The notes under the pieces are model-generated. The model saw only the letters and a program-made list of their open reading frames with translations. It was not told the origin of the DNA and made no database searches. A stretch of 41,324 nt of DNA, from positions 1 to 41,324 of the forward strand of contig NZ_NHOY01000042.1 in NCBI RefSeq assembly GCF_002252755.1. The letters run 5' to 3'. The position numbers and the translations under genes are program-made. Origin of the DNA: Halorubrum sp. Hd13. Lineage in GTDB: Archaea; Halobacteriota; Halobacteria; Halobacteriales; Haloferacaceae. Shown here in pieces: positions 1 to 7,722 of this stretch (its first letter is position 1; each line of letters starts with the position of its first letter).

Positions 1-30
1 GCCGCGTCGTCGCCGAAGTCGATCGAGACC

Positions 31-42
31 GCACGAACGTGC
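31..42. promoter_or_regulatory. Short perfect palindrome upstream of purL
   Basis: GCACG-AA-CGTGC is a perfect inverted repeat about 45 bp before the purL start. It could be a regulator site or the end of an upstream transcript. Palindromes of this size arise by chance in GC-rich DNA, so support is weak. Confidence 0.2.
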
Positions 43-85
43 ACATAGAAAAGCATTAGAACGGGCTCGATAACCACGTAAGTGA

Positions 86-2359
86 ATGAGTCTCTCCGAA
101 CCGGACCGCGAGCTCGTGGTGGCCGAGCTCGGTCGGGAGCCGACGACCGCCGAGGCCGCGCTGTTCGAGAACCTCTGGAGCGAGCACTGCGCGTACCGCT
201 CCTCGCGGCCGCTGCTGTCGGCGTTCGAGAGCGAGGGCGACCAGGTCGTCGTCGGTCCCGGCGACGACGCGGCCGTCCTCGCACTGCCCGAGCCGGACGC
301 CGCCGACGCCCCCGCGGCCGACCGCGACGACGACGACTACGGCGACCAGTACGTCACCTTCGGCGTCGAGAGCCACAACCACCCCTCCTTCGTCGACCCG
401 TTCGACGGGGCCGCCACGGGGGTCGGCGGCATCGTCCGCGACACCATGTCGATGGGCGCGTACCCGATCGCCTTACTCGACTCGTTATACTTCGGCGGCT
501 TCGACCGCGAGCGCTCGCGGTACCTCTTCGAGGGCGTCGTCGAGGGGATCTCCCACTACGGCAACTGCATCGGCGTCCCCACCGTCGGCGGCAGCGTCGC
601 CTTCCACGGCGGCTACGAGGGGAACCCCCTCGTCAACGTCGCCTGCGTCGGCCTCACGAACGAGGACCGACTCGTGACCGCGACGGCCAAGGAACCCGGC
701 AACAAGCTCGTCCTCGTCGGCAACGCCACCGGCCGCGACGGGCTCGGCGGCGCGTCGTTCGCCTCCGAGGACCTCGCGGAGGACGCGGAGACGGAGGACC
801 GCCCCGCGGTGCAGGTCGGCGACCCCTACGCCGAGAAGCGGCTGATCGAGTGCAACGAGGCGCTCGTGGACGAGGACCTCGTCCTCTCCGCCCGCGACCT
901 CGGCGCGGCCGGGCTCGGCGGCGCCTCCTCCGAGCTCGTCGCGAAGGGCGGGCTCGGCGCCCGCATCGACCTCGACCGCGTCCACCAGCGCGAGCCGAAC
1001 ATGAACGCGACCGAGATCCTGCTCGCCGAGAGCCAGGAGCGGATGTGTTACGAGGTCGCCCCCGACGACGTCGAGCGCGTCGCGGCGCTCGCCGACCGGT
1101 TCGACCTCGGCTGCTCGGTCATCGGCGAGGTGACCGACGGGAACTACGTCTGCGAGTTCGCCGGCGACGGTGAGGCGTCCGAGTCCGAGACCGTCGTCGA
1201 CGTCGACGCCGAGTACCTCGCCGACGGCGCGCCGATGAACGACCTCGCGAGCGAGACCCCCACGCCGGCCGACCGCGACCTCCCCGACCCCGAGCCCGCG
1301 CTCGCCGACGCGGTCGAGGCGGTCGTCTCGGCCCCGTCGACCGCGAGCAAGCGCTGGGTGTACCGCCAGTACGACCACGAGGTCGGCGCCCGGACCGCGG
1401 TGAAGCCCGGCGACGACGCCGCGATCATGGCGATCCGGGAGACGGCGGCGGACGGCGAGGGGGAAGCCGGTGACGACGCCGCCCCGGCCGACGCCGACGA
1501 GCGGGGGGTCGGGCTCGCGCTCTCCTCGGGCGCGAACCCGAACTGGACGTCGGCCGCCCCGTACGAGGGCGCCCGCGCGGTCGCGCTGGAGAACGCGACC
1601 AACCTCGCCGCGAAGGGCGCGGTCCCGCTCGCGGCGGTCGACTGCCTCAACGGCGGCAACCCGGAGAAGCCCGACGTGTACGGCGGCTTCGAGGGGATCG
1701 TCGACGGGCTCGCAGACGCCTGCGCCGCGCTCGACACCCCGGTCGTCGGCGGGAACGTCTCGCTGTACAACGACAGCGTGGAGGGGCCGATCCCGCCGAC
1801 GCCGACGCTCGCGCTGATCGGGACGAAGCGCGGCTACGACGCGCCGCCGGCGGCCCTCGACGCCGACCGCGCGGCCGACTCCGAGCTCCTCCTCGTCGGC
1901 GCCGGCGGGGACGCCCTCGGCGGCTCCGAGTACCTCGCGCAGGCGGGCGGGACGGACCGGTTCCCGGACCTGCCGGACGCCGACGCCGGCGCCCGCGGGC
2001 TCGCCGACCTCGTCGCGTCGCTCGCGGCGGTCGCCCGCCACGAGTCGACGCTGGCGACCCACGACGTGAGCGACGGCGGACTCGCGGTCGCGCTCGCCGA
2101 ACTGGTCACCGACGCGGCCGGCGTCGACGCGACGCTCCCCGACCGGGTCGCGGCGTTCGACGAGGCGCCCGGTCGCCTCGTCGTCCAGACGACCGACCCC
2201 GAGGGCGTCGCCGAGGCCGCGGGCGACCTCCCCGTCCACCGCCTCGGCGAGGTGACGACGGACGGGACGCTCTCGCTGTCGGTCGGCGACGAGTCGACGG
2301 CGCTCGACGCCGACGCGATCCGGGAGCTCCGCGGCGTGATCGAGCGCGAGCTGGCCTGA
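86..2359 (+). CDS. purL: Phosphoribosylformylglycinamidine synthase subunit PurL
   Basis: This is the large subunit of FGAM synthase. It makes formylglycinamidine ribonucleotide from FGAR, ATP and ammonia delivered by PurQ in cytoplasmic de novo purine synthesis. The 757-residue protein has the hallmarks of the short, archaeal/Gram-positive-type Pur[11 protein letters not shown] at residues 31-40, a GPGDDAAV glycine-rich segment near 57-64, SHNHP at 96-100, and a second half that repeats the AIRS-like fold ([30 protein letters not shown]). It is slightly longer than usual because of acidic loops near 70-86 and 455-475, normal for a haloarchaeon. The ATG at 86 gives the N-terminus expected for the family; an out-of-frame GTG lies 4 bp earlier. 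PurS and PurQ are not in the window. Confidence 0.97.
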   Translation: MSLSEPDRELVVAELGREPTTAEAALFENLWSEHCAYRSSRPLLSAFESEGDQVVVGPGDDAAVLALPEPDAADAPAADRDDDDYGDQYVTFGVESHNHPSFVDPFDGAATGVGGIVRDTMSMGAYPIALLDSLYFGGFDRERSRYLFEGVVEGISHYGNCIGVPTVGGSVAFHGGYEGNPLVNVACVGLTNEDRLVTATAKEPGNKLVLVGNATGRDGLGGASFASEDLAEDAETEDRPAVQVGDPYAEKRLIECNEALVDEDLVLSARDLGAAGLGGASSELVAKGGLGARIDLDRVHQREPNMNATEILLAESQERMCYEVAPDDVERVAALADRFDLGCSVIGEVTDGNYVCEFAGDGEASESETVVDVDAEYLADGAPMNDLASETPTPADRDLPDPEPALADAVEAVVSAPSTASKRWVYRQYDHEVGARTAVKPGDDAAIMAIRETAADGEGEAGDDAAPADADERGVGLALSSGANPNWTSAAPYEGARAVALENATNLAAKGAVPLAAVDCLNGGNPEKPDVYGGFEGIVDGLADACAALDTPVVGGNVSLYNDSVEGPIPPTPTLALIGTKRGYDAPPAALDADRAADSELLLVGAGGDALGGSEYLAQAGGTDRFPDLPDADAGARGLADLVASLAAVARHESTLATHDVSDGGLAVALAELVTDAAGVDATLPDRVAAFDEAPGRLVVQTTDPEGVAEAAGDLPVHRLGEVTTDGTLSLSVGDESTALDADAIRELRGVIERELA

Positions 2360-2419
2360 CGACGGGCCGTCGACCCTCCGGCGTCCCCGATTTTCGTCCG
2401 GCGAAAGCGAGCGATACGC

Positions 2420-2437
2420 TTTTAGGCCTTCCTAAAA
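2420..2437. promoter_or_regulatory. DtxR/Idr-type iron box overlapping the promoter
   Basis: TTTTAGG-CCTT-CCTAAAA is a perfect 7+7 bp inverted repeat with a 4-bp spacer, 50 bp upstream of the ABC ATPase start. It resembles the TTAGG...CCTAA sites described for haloarchaeal iron-dependent DtxR-family regulators (Idr/SirR). The right arm merges with an AT-rich TATA-like stretch, so a bound repressor would block the basal factors. The match is by eye. Confidence 0.65.
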
Positions 2438-2487
2438 TACGTAGGGGCAACCAGGGGACGCCGGCAGGCTCGGCGCCCGATTCACCG

Positions 2488-3618
2488 ATGGCTCAGACAC
2501 AATCAGTCGGAACGAAGCGATCGAGCGCGACGGAGAGCGGATCGCCCGCGGACCCGTCGCCCGATCCGGTGTTGTCGCTGTCGGACGTGACCAAGGAGTT
2601 CGGGCCGGAGACCGCCGTCGACGGGGTCTCGCTCGACGTCGAGCCCGGCGAGCTCCTCACCTTCCTCGGCCCCTCCGGCTGCGGGAAGACGACGACGCTC
2701 CGGACCATCGCCGGACTGGAGGAGCCGACCGAGGGACAGATCCGCCTCGGCGGCGAGACCGTCGCCGGCGACGGCGCGCTCGTCGCGCCGGAGCAGCGCG
2801 ACGTCGGCATCGTCTTCCAGAACTTCGCGCTGTTCCCGCACCTCACCGTCCGCGAGAACATCGCCTTCGGGCTCTCCGACGCCGACGAGGCGGCGACCGC
2901 GGCGCGCGTCGACGAGCTGCTCGAGCTCGTCGAGATGACCGACCACGGCGAGAAGACGCCCGACCAGCTCTCCGGCGGACAGAAGCAGCGGGTCGCGCTC
3001 GCGCGGTCGCTCGCCCCCGAGCCCGAGGTGCTCCTGCTCGACGAGCCGTTCTCGAACCTCGACGTCCGGCTCCGCGTGGAGATGCGCGAGGAGGTCCGCC
3101 GCATCCTGAAGGAGGCCGGCGTCACCGCCGTCTCCGTCACCCACGATCAGGAGGAGGCGCTCTCCATCTCCGACCGCGTCGCCGTCATGAACGAGGGGAA
3201 GATCGAGCAGGTCGGCCGCCCCGAGCAGGTGTTCGAGCGCCCCGAGTCGAAGTTCGTCGCCTCCTTCCTCGGGCGGGCGTCGTTCCTCGAGGGCGAGCTC
3301 CGCGACGGGAAGGTCGAGACCGGCATCGGCCGGTTCGACGCCGTCACGCTGGAGGGGTACGACACCGTCTACGACGGCGCGCCGGTCGACGTGCTCGTGC
3401 GCCCGGACGACCTCCGGGCGACGCCCGCGAGCCCCGAGCTGGCCGACGGCGTCATCGTCTCGCGACAGTACGTCGGCCCCTCGTTCGTCTACCGGGTGGA
3501 GCTGGAGACCGGCGACACGGTCCACTGCCTCCACAACCACGTCGAGGAGTTCGGGCTCGACGAGCCCGTGAGCCTGGAGCTCACCGCCGACCACCCGCTG
3601 GCGTGGTACCCGCGGTAA
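2488..3618 (+). CDS. ABC transporter ATP-binding protein, probably Fe(III) uptake (FbpC-like)
   Basis: This is the cytoplasmic ATPase of an import ABC transporter. Walker A GPSGCGKTT is at residues 61-69, Q-loop Gln111, signature LSGGQ at 161-165, Walker B LLLDEP at 182-187 and switch His219. The last ~110 residues look like the TOBE/regulatory domain of the CUT1/FbpC/PotA group. That group is hard to split by sequence alone. Iron is preferred because a DtxR-type palindrome overlaps the promoter. The gene stands alone: no permease or binding protein is adjacent, so it must work with partners encoded elsewhere. A Ser/Pro-rich N-terminal extension of ~27 residues precedes the ATPase core, and the true start could be further downstream. 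Thiamine, spermidine or sugar transport are alternatives. Confidence 0.85.
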   Translation: MAQTQSVGTKRSSATESGSPADPSPDPVLSLSDVTKEFGPETAVDGVSLDVEPGELLTFLGPSGCGKTTTLRTIAGLEEPTEGQIRLGGETVAGDGALVAPEQRDVGIVFQNFALFPHLTVRENIAFGLSDADEAATAARVDELLELVEMTDHGEKTPDQLSGGQKQRVALARSLAPEPEVLLLDEPFSNLDVRLRVEMREEVRRILKEAGVTAVSVTHDQEEALSISDRVAVMNEGKIEQVGRPEQVFERPESKFVASFLGRASFLEGELRDGKVETGIGRFDAVTLEGYDTVYDGAPVDVLVRPDDLRATPASPELADGVIVSRQYVGPSFVYRVELETGDTVHCLHNHVEEFGLDEPVSLELTADHPLAWYPR

Positions 3619-3674
3619 GCGCGTCGCTGGCGGCGGTTCGTCCTATCTGTTAAAACCGGAGCGACCCGTGCTGC

Positions 3675-3824
3675 TTAGAAGCTGAACAGGAAGGGGAGGA
3701 CGTACGCGACCAGCAGACCGACGAGGGTGACGGCCGCGCCGATGCCGACCTCGCGGCTGCCGAACTCCTGCATGGGGGCGGTCACGCGTTCGTCCGGGTC
3801 GGGTTCGTGGGAGTGGTCGTCCAT
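3675..3824 (-). CDS. Small single-TM protein (DUF7550-like)
   Basis: This 49-residue ORF encodes an acidic, His-containing N-terminus (MDDHSHEPDPDERV), a conserved-looking TAPMQEF segment, and one C-terminal transmembrane helix (about residues 25-48, IGAAVTLVGLLVAYVLPFLF). I recognise the pattern as a tiny haloarchaeal membrane family (DUF7550-like) of unknown function; that name is from memory. A TATA element (minus strand, near 3848-3854) sits about 25 nt upstream of the ATG, giving a leaderless transcript and supporting expression. It converges on the ABC ATPase and is divergent from the nucleotidyltransferase-like gene. Confidence 0.75.
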   Translation of the reverse strand: MDDHSHEPDPDERVTAPMQEFGSREVGIGAAVTLVGLLVAYVLPFLFSF

Positions 3825-3918
3825 GTGCGAAGGTCAGTACGGCGGACATATAAGCGCATCTGAACCGGGCGGTGGATGCGACGCCCGATCGCGGAGTTCT
3901 CGGCGGGTCCGTCGGGGA

Positions 3919-3926
3919 GATTTATC
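3919..3926 (+). promoter_or_regulatory. TATA box for the nucleotidyltransferase-like gene
   Basis: ATTTATC-type element about 25-30 nt before the ATG at 3950, the spacing expected for a leaderless haloarchaeal mRNA. Confidence 0.5.
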
Positions 3927-3949
3927 AGACGCCGTGTTGACCGACACGT

Positions 3950-4552
3950 ATGACGGGCGTCGAACTCACCGATCGCGGGCTCGTCGTCGACCGCGAGCCG
4001 AACCGGCTCGACGAGCTCGCTGTCGGGTTCTCCGAGATCCTCTCTCGGCTCGACATAGACCACGTCTTCGTCGCCGGCTACGTCGCGATCCTCGCCGGCC
4101 GGTCGCGGTCGACCGAGGACATCGACGTGTTCATCGAGCGCTGTTCGGTCGAGCGGATCGACGGGCTCGTCGCCGAGCTGGAACGCGAGGGGTACTGGGG
4201 ACCCGCGATGCCGCTCTCCGAGATGCACGGGAACCTCTCCAACGAGACGAACATCTGGGTCGCGCCCGACGGCGAGATGACGCCCCACCTCGAAGTGAAG
4301 TTCCCGAGCGACGAGTTCGACGACGCGTCCCTCGCGAACGCGGTGGACGCGCACGTCGGCGGCCACACGGTCCCCATCGGGCCGCTCGAACTCCAGATCG
4401 CGTACAAGCTCTCGCTCGGCGGTCGCACCGACCTCGAGGATGCCGCGCACCTCTACACAGTCTTCGGAGAAACGCTTTCCCGCGACCGACTCGAAACGTG
4501 GGTCGAACGACTCGACGTCGAGGAGCGCTATGAGCGACTCACGAACGCCTGA
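3950..4552 (+). CDS. Nucleotidyltransferase-fold protein (DUF6036/AbiEii-like)
   Basis: The 200-residue protein carries the minimal nucleotidyltransferase signature: GYVAILAG at 43-50, then RSRSTEDIDVF at 51-61 with the paired acidic residues Asp57 and Asp59. A third acidic position could be in the HLEVKF strand near 120-125. The remainder (ELQIAYKLSLGGRTDLEDAAHL) resembles the helical part of AbiEii/MNT-type proteins, where the KLxxxGRxxDLxDA motif is typical. Such proteins are often toxins or antitoxins that nucleotidylate tRNA or a partner protein. The next gene starts inside this one (23-nt overlap), so the two are almost certainly co-translated. The function as a toxin-antitoxin half is inference; a standalone modification enzyme is possible. 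Confidence 0.7.
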   Translation: MTGVELTDRGLVVDREPNRLDELAVGFSEILSRLDIDHVFVAGYVAILAGRSRSTEDIDVFIERCSVERIDGLVAELEREGYWGPAMPLSEMHGNLSNETNIWVAPDGEMTPHLEVKFPSDEFDDASLANAVDAHVGGHTVPIGPLELQIAYKLSLGGRTDLEDAAHLYTVFGETLSRDRLETWVERLDVEERYERLTNA

Positions 4553-4808
4553 GGAGGACTCGGCCGAAGCCGACGACGACCCCGAGCGACCGCCCCGCTA
4601 CGAGCAGGTGATCCGGTGGGCCGAATATATAAACGAACAGCCGCCAGAGGTGTGGGGACCACAGCAGAACGCGGTCGTGAACGGACAGATCGAGAGCGCG
4701 CAGGCGGTCGACGTGAGCGCCGAGGACAGAAAGCGAATTCGGGAGTTCGCGGACGAGACGTTGCGGGCGGAAGGTGAGACCGATGAGAAAAATCACAACG
4801 AGGAGTAG
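4530..4808 (+). CDS. Small acidic partner of the nucleotidyltransferase-like protein
   Basis: A 92-residue protein whose ATG lies inside the preceding gene (23-nt overlap, different frame). The first ~20 residues are acidic and likely disordered. A more structured core follows (RYEQVIRWAEYINEQPPEVW, then GPQQNAVVNGQIESAQ), and the C-terminal helix contains AEDRKRIREFADETLR. I do not know the family with certainty. The tight overlap with a nucleotidyltransferase-fold gene is typical of two-component toxin-antitoxin or enzyme-adaptor pairs. The start at 4530 is preferred over a possible earlier in-frame ATG at 4440 because that would overlap over 110 nt of the upstream gene and encode a non-acidic Ser/Arg-rich extension. 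Confidence 0.65.
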   Translation: MSDSRTPEEDSAEADDDPERPPRYEQVIRWAEYINEQPPEVWGPQQNAVVNGQIESAQAVDVSAEDRKRIREFADETLRAEGETDEKNHNEE

Positions 4809-4822
4809 GTCGACATCCGAAC

Positions 4823-4936
4823 TCAGCCGTAGGGTATCTCGTCGATGTCCGCTTCGTCGGTCGCGACCCCGGAACTGACTCGGCCGCGCCGCGTTCGTTC
4901 CTTTTCCTCCTCTGATAGCGGGAGTGACGATGCCAT
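4823..4936 (-). CDS. 37-residue ORF downstream of the DUF3368 gene
   Basis: The ORF reads MASSLPLSEEEKERTRRG, then VSSGVATDEADIDEIPYG and stop. It begins 32 nt after the stop of the DUF3368/PIN gene on the same strand and ends 14 nt from the converging acidic-partner gene, filling the gap almost exactly. Composition (many E and D, a charged helix followed by an acidic tail) fits a haloarchaeal peptide better than random frame. It may be a third gene of the toxin-antitoxin operon or a remnant of one. No family is recognised. Confidence 0.4.
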   Translation of the reverse strand: MASSLPLSEEEKERTRRGRVSSGVATDEADIDEIPYG

Positions 4937-4968
4937 ATCGAGGCCTCTCTCACGAGCCGTAATAGTCG

Positions 4969-5478
4969 TTACTCGAACGACTCCAACTTCCCGACGATCT
5001 TCGTGTACACGTCCGGCGCCACGTACCAGCCGTGATCGATCATCGCGTCGATGGCGTCACGGCCCTCCACCGTCGACAGCGCGCCGTCCCTCACGGCGGC
5101 GAGAACGACGTACGCGGTCCCGCGCGTCTCGACGTCCTCCACTTCGGCCGCGGAGCGTCCGGCCGACTCGTCCATCGCGGCGACGGCGTCGCGGGCGTCC
5201 GCACAGCCGAGCACCGCGGCGTCGGCGTCGCTCAATCCCGGATGTTGCGCGAGCCGCGTCGCGACCGTCGAGTCGTCGGTGTCGACCGCGACGACGTCGA
5301 CGAGGCCGTCCTCCACGGCGCGCTCGATCCGGCGCGCGTCGTCGTATCCCTGCTCGACACCGGTCGTTACGACTTCTCGGTAGACGGCCTCCGGGACGAC
5401 TCGCGGCTCGTCCAGCGCCTCGATGACACCGAGCCGGTCCGCCTTCGCGAGGTAGATCAGCGGCGTCGCGTCGAACAT
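4969..5478 (-). CDS. DUF3368/PIN-like toxin
   Basis: This 169-residue protein has the PIN-fold layout: N-terminal Asp in MFDATPLIYLAKADRL, VVPEAVYREVV, then LSDADAAVLGCADA with acidic residues on a helix, and a late conserved Asp region (RGTAYVVLAAVRDG). This matches DUF3368, a family of predicted nucleic-acid-cleaving toxins partnered with UPF0175 antitoxins. The start at 5478 (MFDATPL) is preferred because it puts the catalytic Asp at position 3 as in relatives; earlier in-frame ATG would add 17 Arg-rich residues inside the upstream gene. The antitoxin stop is 5 nt upstream of this start, so the two are one operon. Substrate unknown; RNA cleavage is inferred from the family. Confidence 0.85.
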   Translation of the reverse strand: MFDATPLIYLAKADRLGVIEALDEPRVVPEAVYREVVTTGVEQGYDDARRIERAVEDGLVDVVAVDTDDSTVATRLAQHPGLSDADAAVLGCADARDAVAAMDESAGRSAAEVEDVETRGTAYVVLAAVRDGALSTVEGRDAIDAMIDHGWYVAPDVYTKIVGKLESFE

Positions 5479-5483
5479 CCAGC

Positions 5484-5774
5484 TCACAGCTCGTCGAGGT
5501 CGGCTTCGAGGTGGTCGGCCGAGACCCACGCGTCGTCCGCTTCTTCGACGAGGTCGGCGAACTCCCAGACAGAGACGCCGGCGAGGTCGGCGGCCTTCGC
5601 GAGCGACACCTCACCGTCGGCGAACCGTTCGAGCGCGCGCTCGGTGCGCCACTCGTCGAGGCCCTCGGAGAGAAGCTTTCGGACCGCCGTACTCCGGTCG
5701 AGGCGTTCCGATTCGAGGTACGCCTCGAGTTCGGCTTCGAGGTCGTCCGGGACGCGAGTGGAGATGGTGGGCAT
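5484..5774 (-). CDS. UPF0175-family antitoxin with ribbon-helix-helix N-terminus
   Basis: The 96-residue protein begins with a ribbon-helix-helix type DNA-binding segment (TISTRVPDDLEAELEAYLES, then LDRSTAVRKLLSEGL). The C-terminal half is the UPF0175 helical motif (ERFADGEVSLAKAADLAGVSVWEF). UPF0175 proteins pair with DUF3368 PIN toxins, exactly the arrangement here. It probably neutralises the toxin and represses its own promoter through the imperfect palindrome just upstream of its ATG. First gene of the minus-strand operon. Confidence 0.88.
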   Translation of the reverse strand: MPTISTRVPDDLEAELEAYLESERLDRSTAVRKLLSEGLDEWRTERALERFADGEVSLAKAADLAGVSVWEFADLVEEADDAWVSADHLEADLDEL

Positions 5775-5776
5775 AG

Positions 5777-5793
5777 CGTATACTATGTGTACG
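5777..5793. promoter_or_regulatory. Imperfect inverted repeat at the antitoxin promoter
   Basis: CGTATAC-TAT-GTGTACG (one mismatch between 7-bp arms) lies 2 bp upstream of the antitoxin ATG, between the start and a TATA-like AT-rich element near 5797-5805. Its position suits autorepression by the ribbon-helix-helix antitoxin. Confidence 0.45.
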
Positions 5794-5825
5794 ATGTATT
5801 CATAGGTTTCGGCGGGATTCGTTCG

Positions 5826-6632
5826 CTAGTTTGAACCGTTACCGCGGCTTTCGCCTTCGATTGGATTCTGTCCACTCTGGACCCATCCATTCGGGAGGTC
5901 AATATCCTCTAAATTAGCGTTCGGATTATAGTATGTCTCGTCACGCCCCGTGAAACGGACGGCTATCAGTTGACCTTTCGTCATAAAATCGCCCTTCGGA
6001 CGAGCGCTATCGAAGCTCTGACTTGTTTCCCACAAAAACGGTCCATCGGAAGGTTCCACTCGTCTGTCTCCTTTGTGTGAATAGAGTACCCTAGTGTTGA
6101 GTTCAAGATCGCTAGGAGAGACGAAAACACTACCTTCCCCAGCGAACTCGACTGTGAGTGGATCGCACTCGACGATGAACGATCGGGTCTCTCCGAACAG
6201 TTCCGCTTGGACACCGTCCCCACGAACCCGAACTGTGACTTCGAACTGCGATTTCCCGGATTCCTCCCCGCAAGTGACCTCTCCTATTATCACTTGGTCA
6301 CCGTCCCACTGGCCGAACTTTTCCTCCGGGTAAACTGGCTCACCTACAAGCGTAGGTCCATTCCCTTCTATTTCCGTCACTTTAACCTCAGCTTCTTCGA
6401 TCTCAATTTCTGTATCGTCGCCGAACTGGTTTCGAATTTCAACGAGATTGATCGTCGTATTCGATGAAACTGTCTTCTTAGAAGATCTGTACCGCACGAA
6501 CGCGTCCTCATCGTCTTCCACGCTCACCTCCACACCGCGCTCGGCCTCCATACTGCTGAACGCGCCGGTTCCGACGCTCATCGCGCCGGAGCTCGCGCCG
6601 CCGAGCAACAGGATGAGGTTCCGTCGTTTCAT
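5826..6632 (-). CDS. TasA/camelysin-like secreted protein (SipW-dependent-type signal, DUF1102-like)
   Basis: A 268-residue exported protein. The N-terminus MKRRNLILLLGGASSG followed by VGTGAFSSMEAERGVEVSV matches the signal-plus-mature-start pattern shared by haloarchaeal SipW-dependent/DUF1102 proteins: twin Arg, short hydrophobic core, GTGAF, then an ERxVxV strand. The mature part is predicted mostly beta, as in TasA/camelysin folds, and ends in a less conserved hydrophilic tail. The sequence is notably lower in GC and uses more A/T-ending codons than flanking genes. Its promoter is a TATA (6687-6696, minus strand) about 55-60 nt upstream. Neighbours are a second such protein, a SipW-like peptidase and a DUF5305 gene. 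Assembly into surface fibres is an inference from TasA relatives. Confidence 0.7.
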   Translation of the reverse strand: MKRRNLILLLGGASSGAMSVGTGAFSSMEAERGVEVSVEDDEDAFVRYRSSKKTVSSNTTINLVEIRNQFGDDTEIEIEEAEVKVTEIEGNGPTLVGEPVYPEEKFGQWDGDQVIIGEVTCGEESGKSQFEVTVRVRGDGVQAELFGETRSFIVECDPLTVEFAGEGSVFVSPSDLELNTRVLYSHKGDRRVEPSDGPFLWETSQSFDSARPKGDFMTKGQLIAVRFTGRDETYYNPNANLEDIDLPNGWVQSGQNPIEGESRGNGSN

Positions 6633-6686
6633 GTGCGGTGGGATCTCACGCTTCGTTCACGCTATCCAACGTGTTCCGACCGTATG

Positions 6687-6696
6687 GTTATACACT
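6687..6696 (-). promoter_or_regulatory. TATA box of the minus-strand TasA-like gene
   Basis: GTGTATAACC on the minus strand, 55-65 nt before the ATG at 6632, implying a short 5' leader of about 30 nt. Confidence 0.45.
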
Positions 6697-6734
6697 CCCG
6701 GAAGCGCGGAAGGCACCGCCTGAAACCCCGCGCC

Positions 6735-7316
6735 TTACGTCAGTTCCGGGGGGTCGTCGGGTTCGCCGAGCTTCATCTCCGCGGTGTAGTACTTGTGCGC
6801 CATCGCGGAGAACGCGAACGCAACGACGATCGCGACCGTCCACGCCATGTCGGGCAGGAGGACGAACGGCCACGCGCCGAGCCACACCGCGCCGGTGAGC
6901 GCGACGGCGACCCCCGACAACCCGAGGTAGTAGTCGCTCCAAGGGATCTCCTTCCCCTCGACGACGTCCATATATAAATCGACGTTCTGCAGGGCGTGCG
7001 TGGGCTCGACGACGCCCCGGTCCTTGTTGAACTCCACGACCCCCGCCTCGTCCATCTTCGGCAGGTGTGACTGCTGGAGCGCGGTGTAGACGCGCTTGCG
7101 CTCGTTGCCCGTGATCTCCGTCGTCTCGATCCCGTTCTCCCAGGCCGCGATCTGCTCCGCCATGTCGCCGATCGCGATCCGGTCGTCCTCCTCTCGTTTC
7201 AGCAGGTGCACCGCGAACCGCCGACGCTGGTTCGCCAGGACGTCGAACAGCTCGTCCTCGGACACCTCTGTCGTCGGTTCGACCCCTCCCCCGTCGATCT
7301 GTTGTGCCGACGCCAT
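6735..7316 (-). CDS. Winged-helix regulator with two C-terminal TM helices (DUF7344-type)
   Basis: The 193-residue protein starts with a short acidic linker and a winged-helix domain (ELFDVLANQRRRFAVHLLK at 22-40; IGDMAEQIAAWENG; RKRVYTALQQSHLPKMDEAG; VVEFNKDRGVV), the haloarchaeal DUF7344 pattern. Residues ~125-178 form two membrane helices (GLSGVAVALTGAVWLGAW and WTVAIVVAFAFSAMAHKYY). It therefore is a membrane-tethered DNA-binding protein. It sits between two TasA-like genes, so control of that surface locus is plausible. A perfect palindrome directly before its ATG suggests autoregulation. The signal it senses is unknown. Confidence 0.82.
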   Translation of the reverse strand: MASAQQIDGGGVEPTTEVSEDELFDVLANQRRRFAVHLLKREEDDRIAIGDMAEQIAAWENGIETTEITGNERKRVYTALQQSHLPKMDEAGVVEFNKDRGVVEPTHALQNVDLYMDVVEGKEIPWSDYYLGLSGVAVALTGAVWLGAWPFVLLPDMAWTVAIVVAFAFSAMAHKYYTAEMKLGEPDDPPELT

Positions 7317-7329
7317 TGTCTGTCAGACA
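7317..7329. promoter_or_regulatory. Perfect palindrome abutting the regulator start codon
   Basis: TGTCTG-T-CAGACA directly precedes the regulator's ATG (7316, minus strand), downstream of its TATA (TTTATG on the minus strand, near 7344-7350). It is well placed as an autoregulatory operator. Confidence 0.5.
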
Positions 7330-7722
7330 CATATTCACAAGTCAACATAAATCCCGCGGTTATGATAATCAAGGAAACTTTCTCTCTGTTTATACAGTCA
7401 TCAGTACAAATACTCTTTATCGGCGTAATATCGTCTAAGGACGCGAAAACACAGGGATCCGAGAGATCGATATCATCTTTCGATCGCCGTAAATTATCAC
7501 TTTCTGTCAAATCCAAGCGCCCCATCAGAAGCAACGATTGCCGGTTCTGGTGCGTCCTGAACGACCCGCGAACGGATCTCAGACCCGGCCTGAAGCGGTC
7601 GAATCGGGGTTCAGGCGAGGGCGGAACCCGTCGGCAATGTCTTCAGTCTCGCCCGGAAGTGTTTCTGGAAATTCATAACGATATGGGATAGGCCTCATGG
7701 GTGACGTAGAGCGACCCCGGGT
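7330..7722. other. AT-richer non-coding region between regulator and TasA-like gene
   Basis: About 390 bp with lower GC than the window average. It holds the divergent promoters: the regulator TATA on the minus strand, and a possible TATA (TTCATAACGATA, ~7671-7682) for the plus-strand TasA-like gene. One open frame (7362-7691) is basic and Ser-rich and not convincing as coding. Several ATCG/GATC-rich short repeats (e.g. around 7460-7490) may be protein-binding sites. Confidence 0.5.

Noticed and set aside
485-2239. A 584-codon antisense frame over purL
   Set aside because: purL is certain; this frame mirrors its codon bias and matches nothing known.
5826-6632. Classification of the low-GC secreted protein as a lipoprotein
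   Set aside because: No Cys lipobox follows the hydrophobic core; the GTGAF/ERxVxV pattern fits the SipW-dependent type instead.
7362-7691. A 109-codon frame in the spacer between the regulator and the TasA-like gene
   Set aside because: Composition is basic and Ser/Arg-rich, unlike acidic haloarchaeal proteins, and it runs through the promoter region with no TATA or SD of its own. Not excluded entirely.
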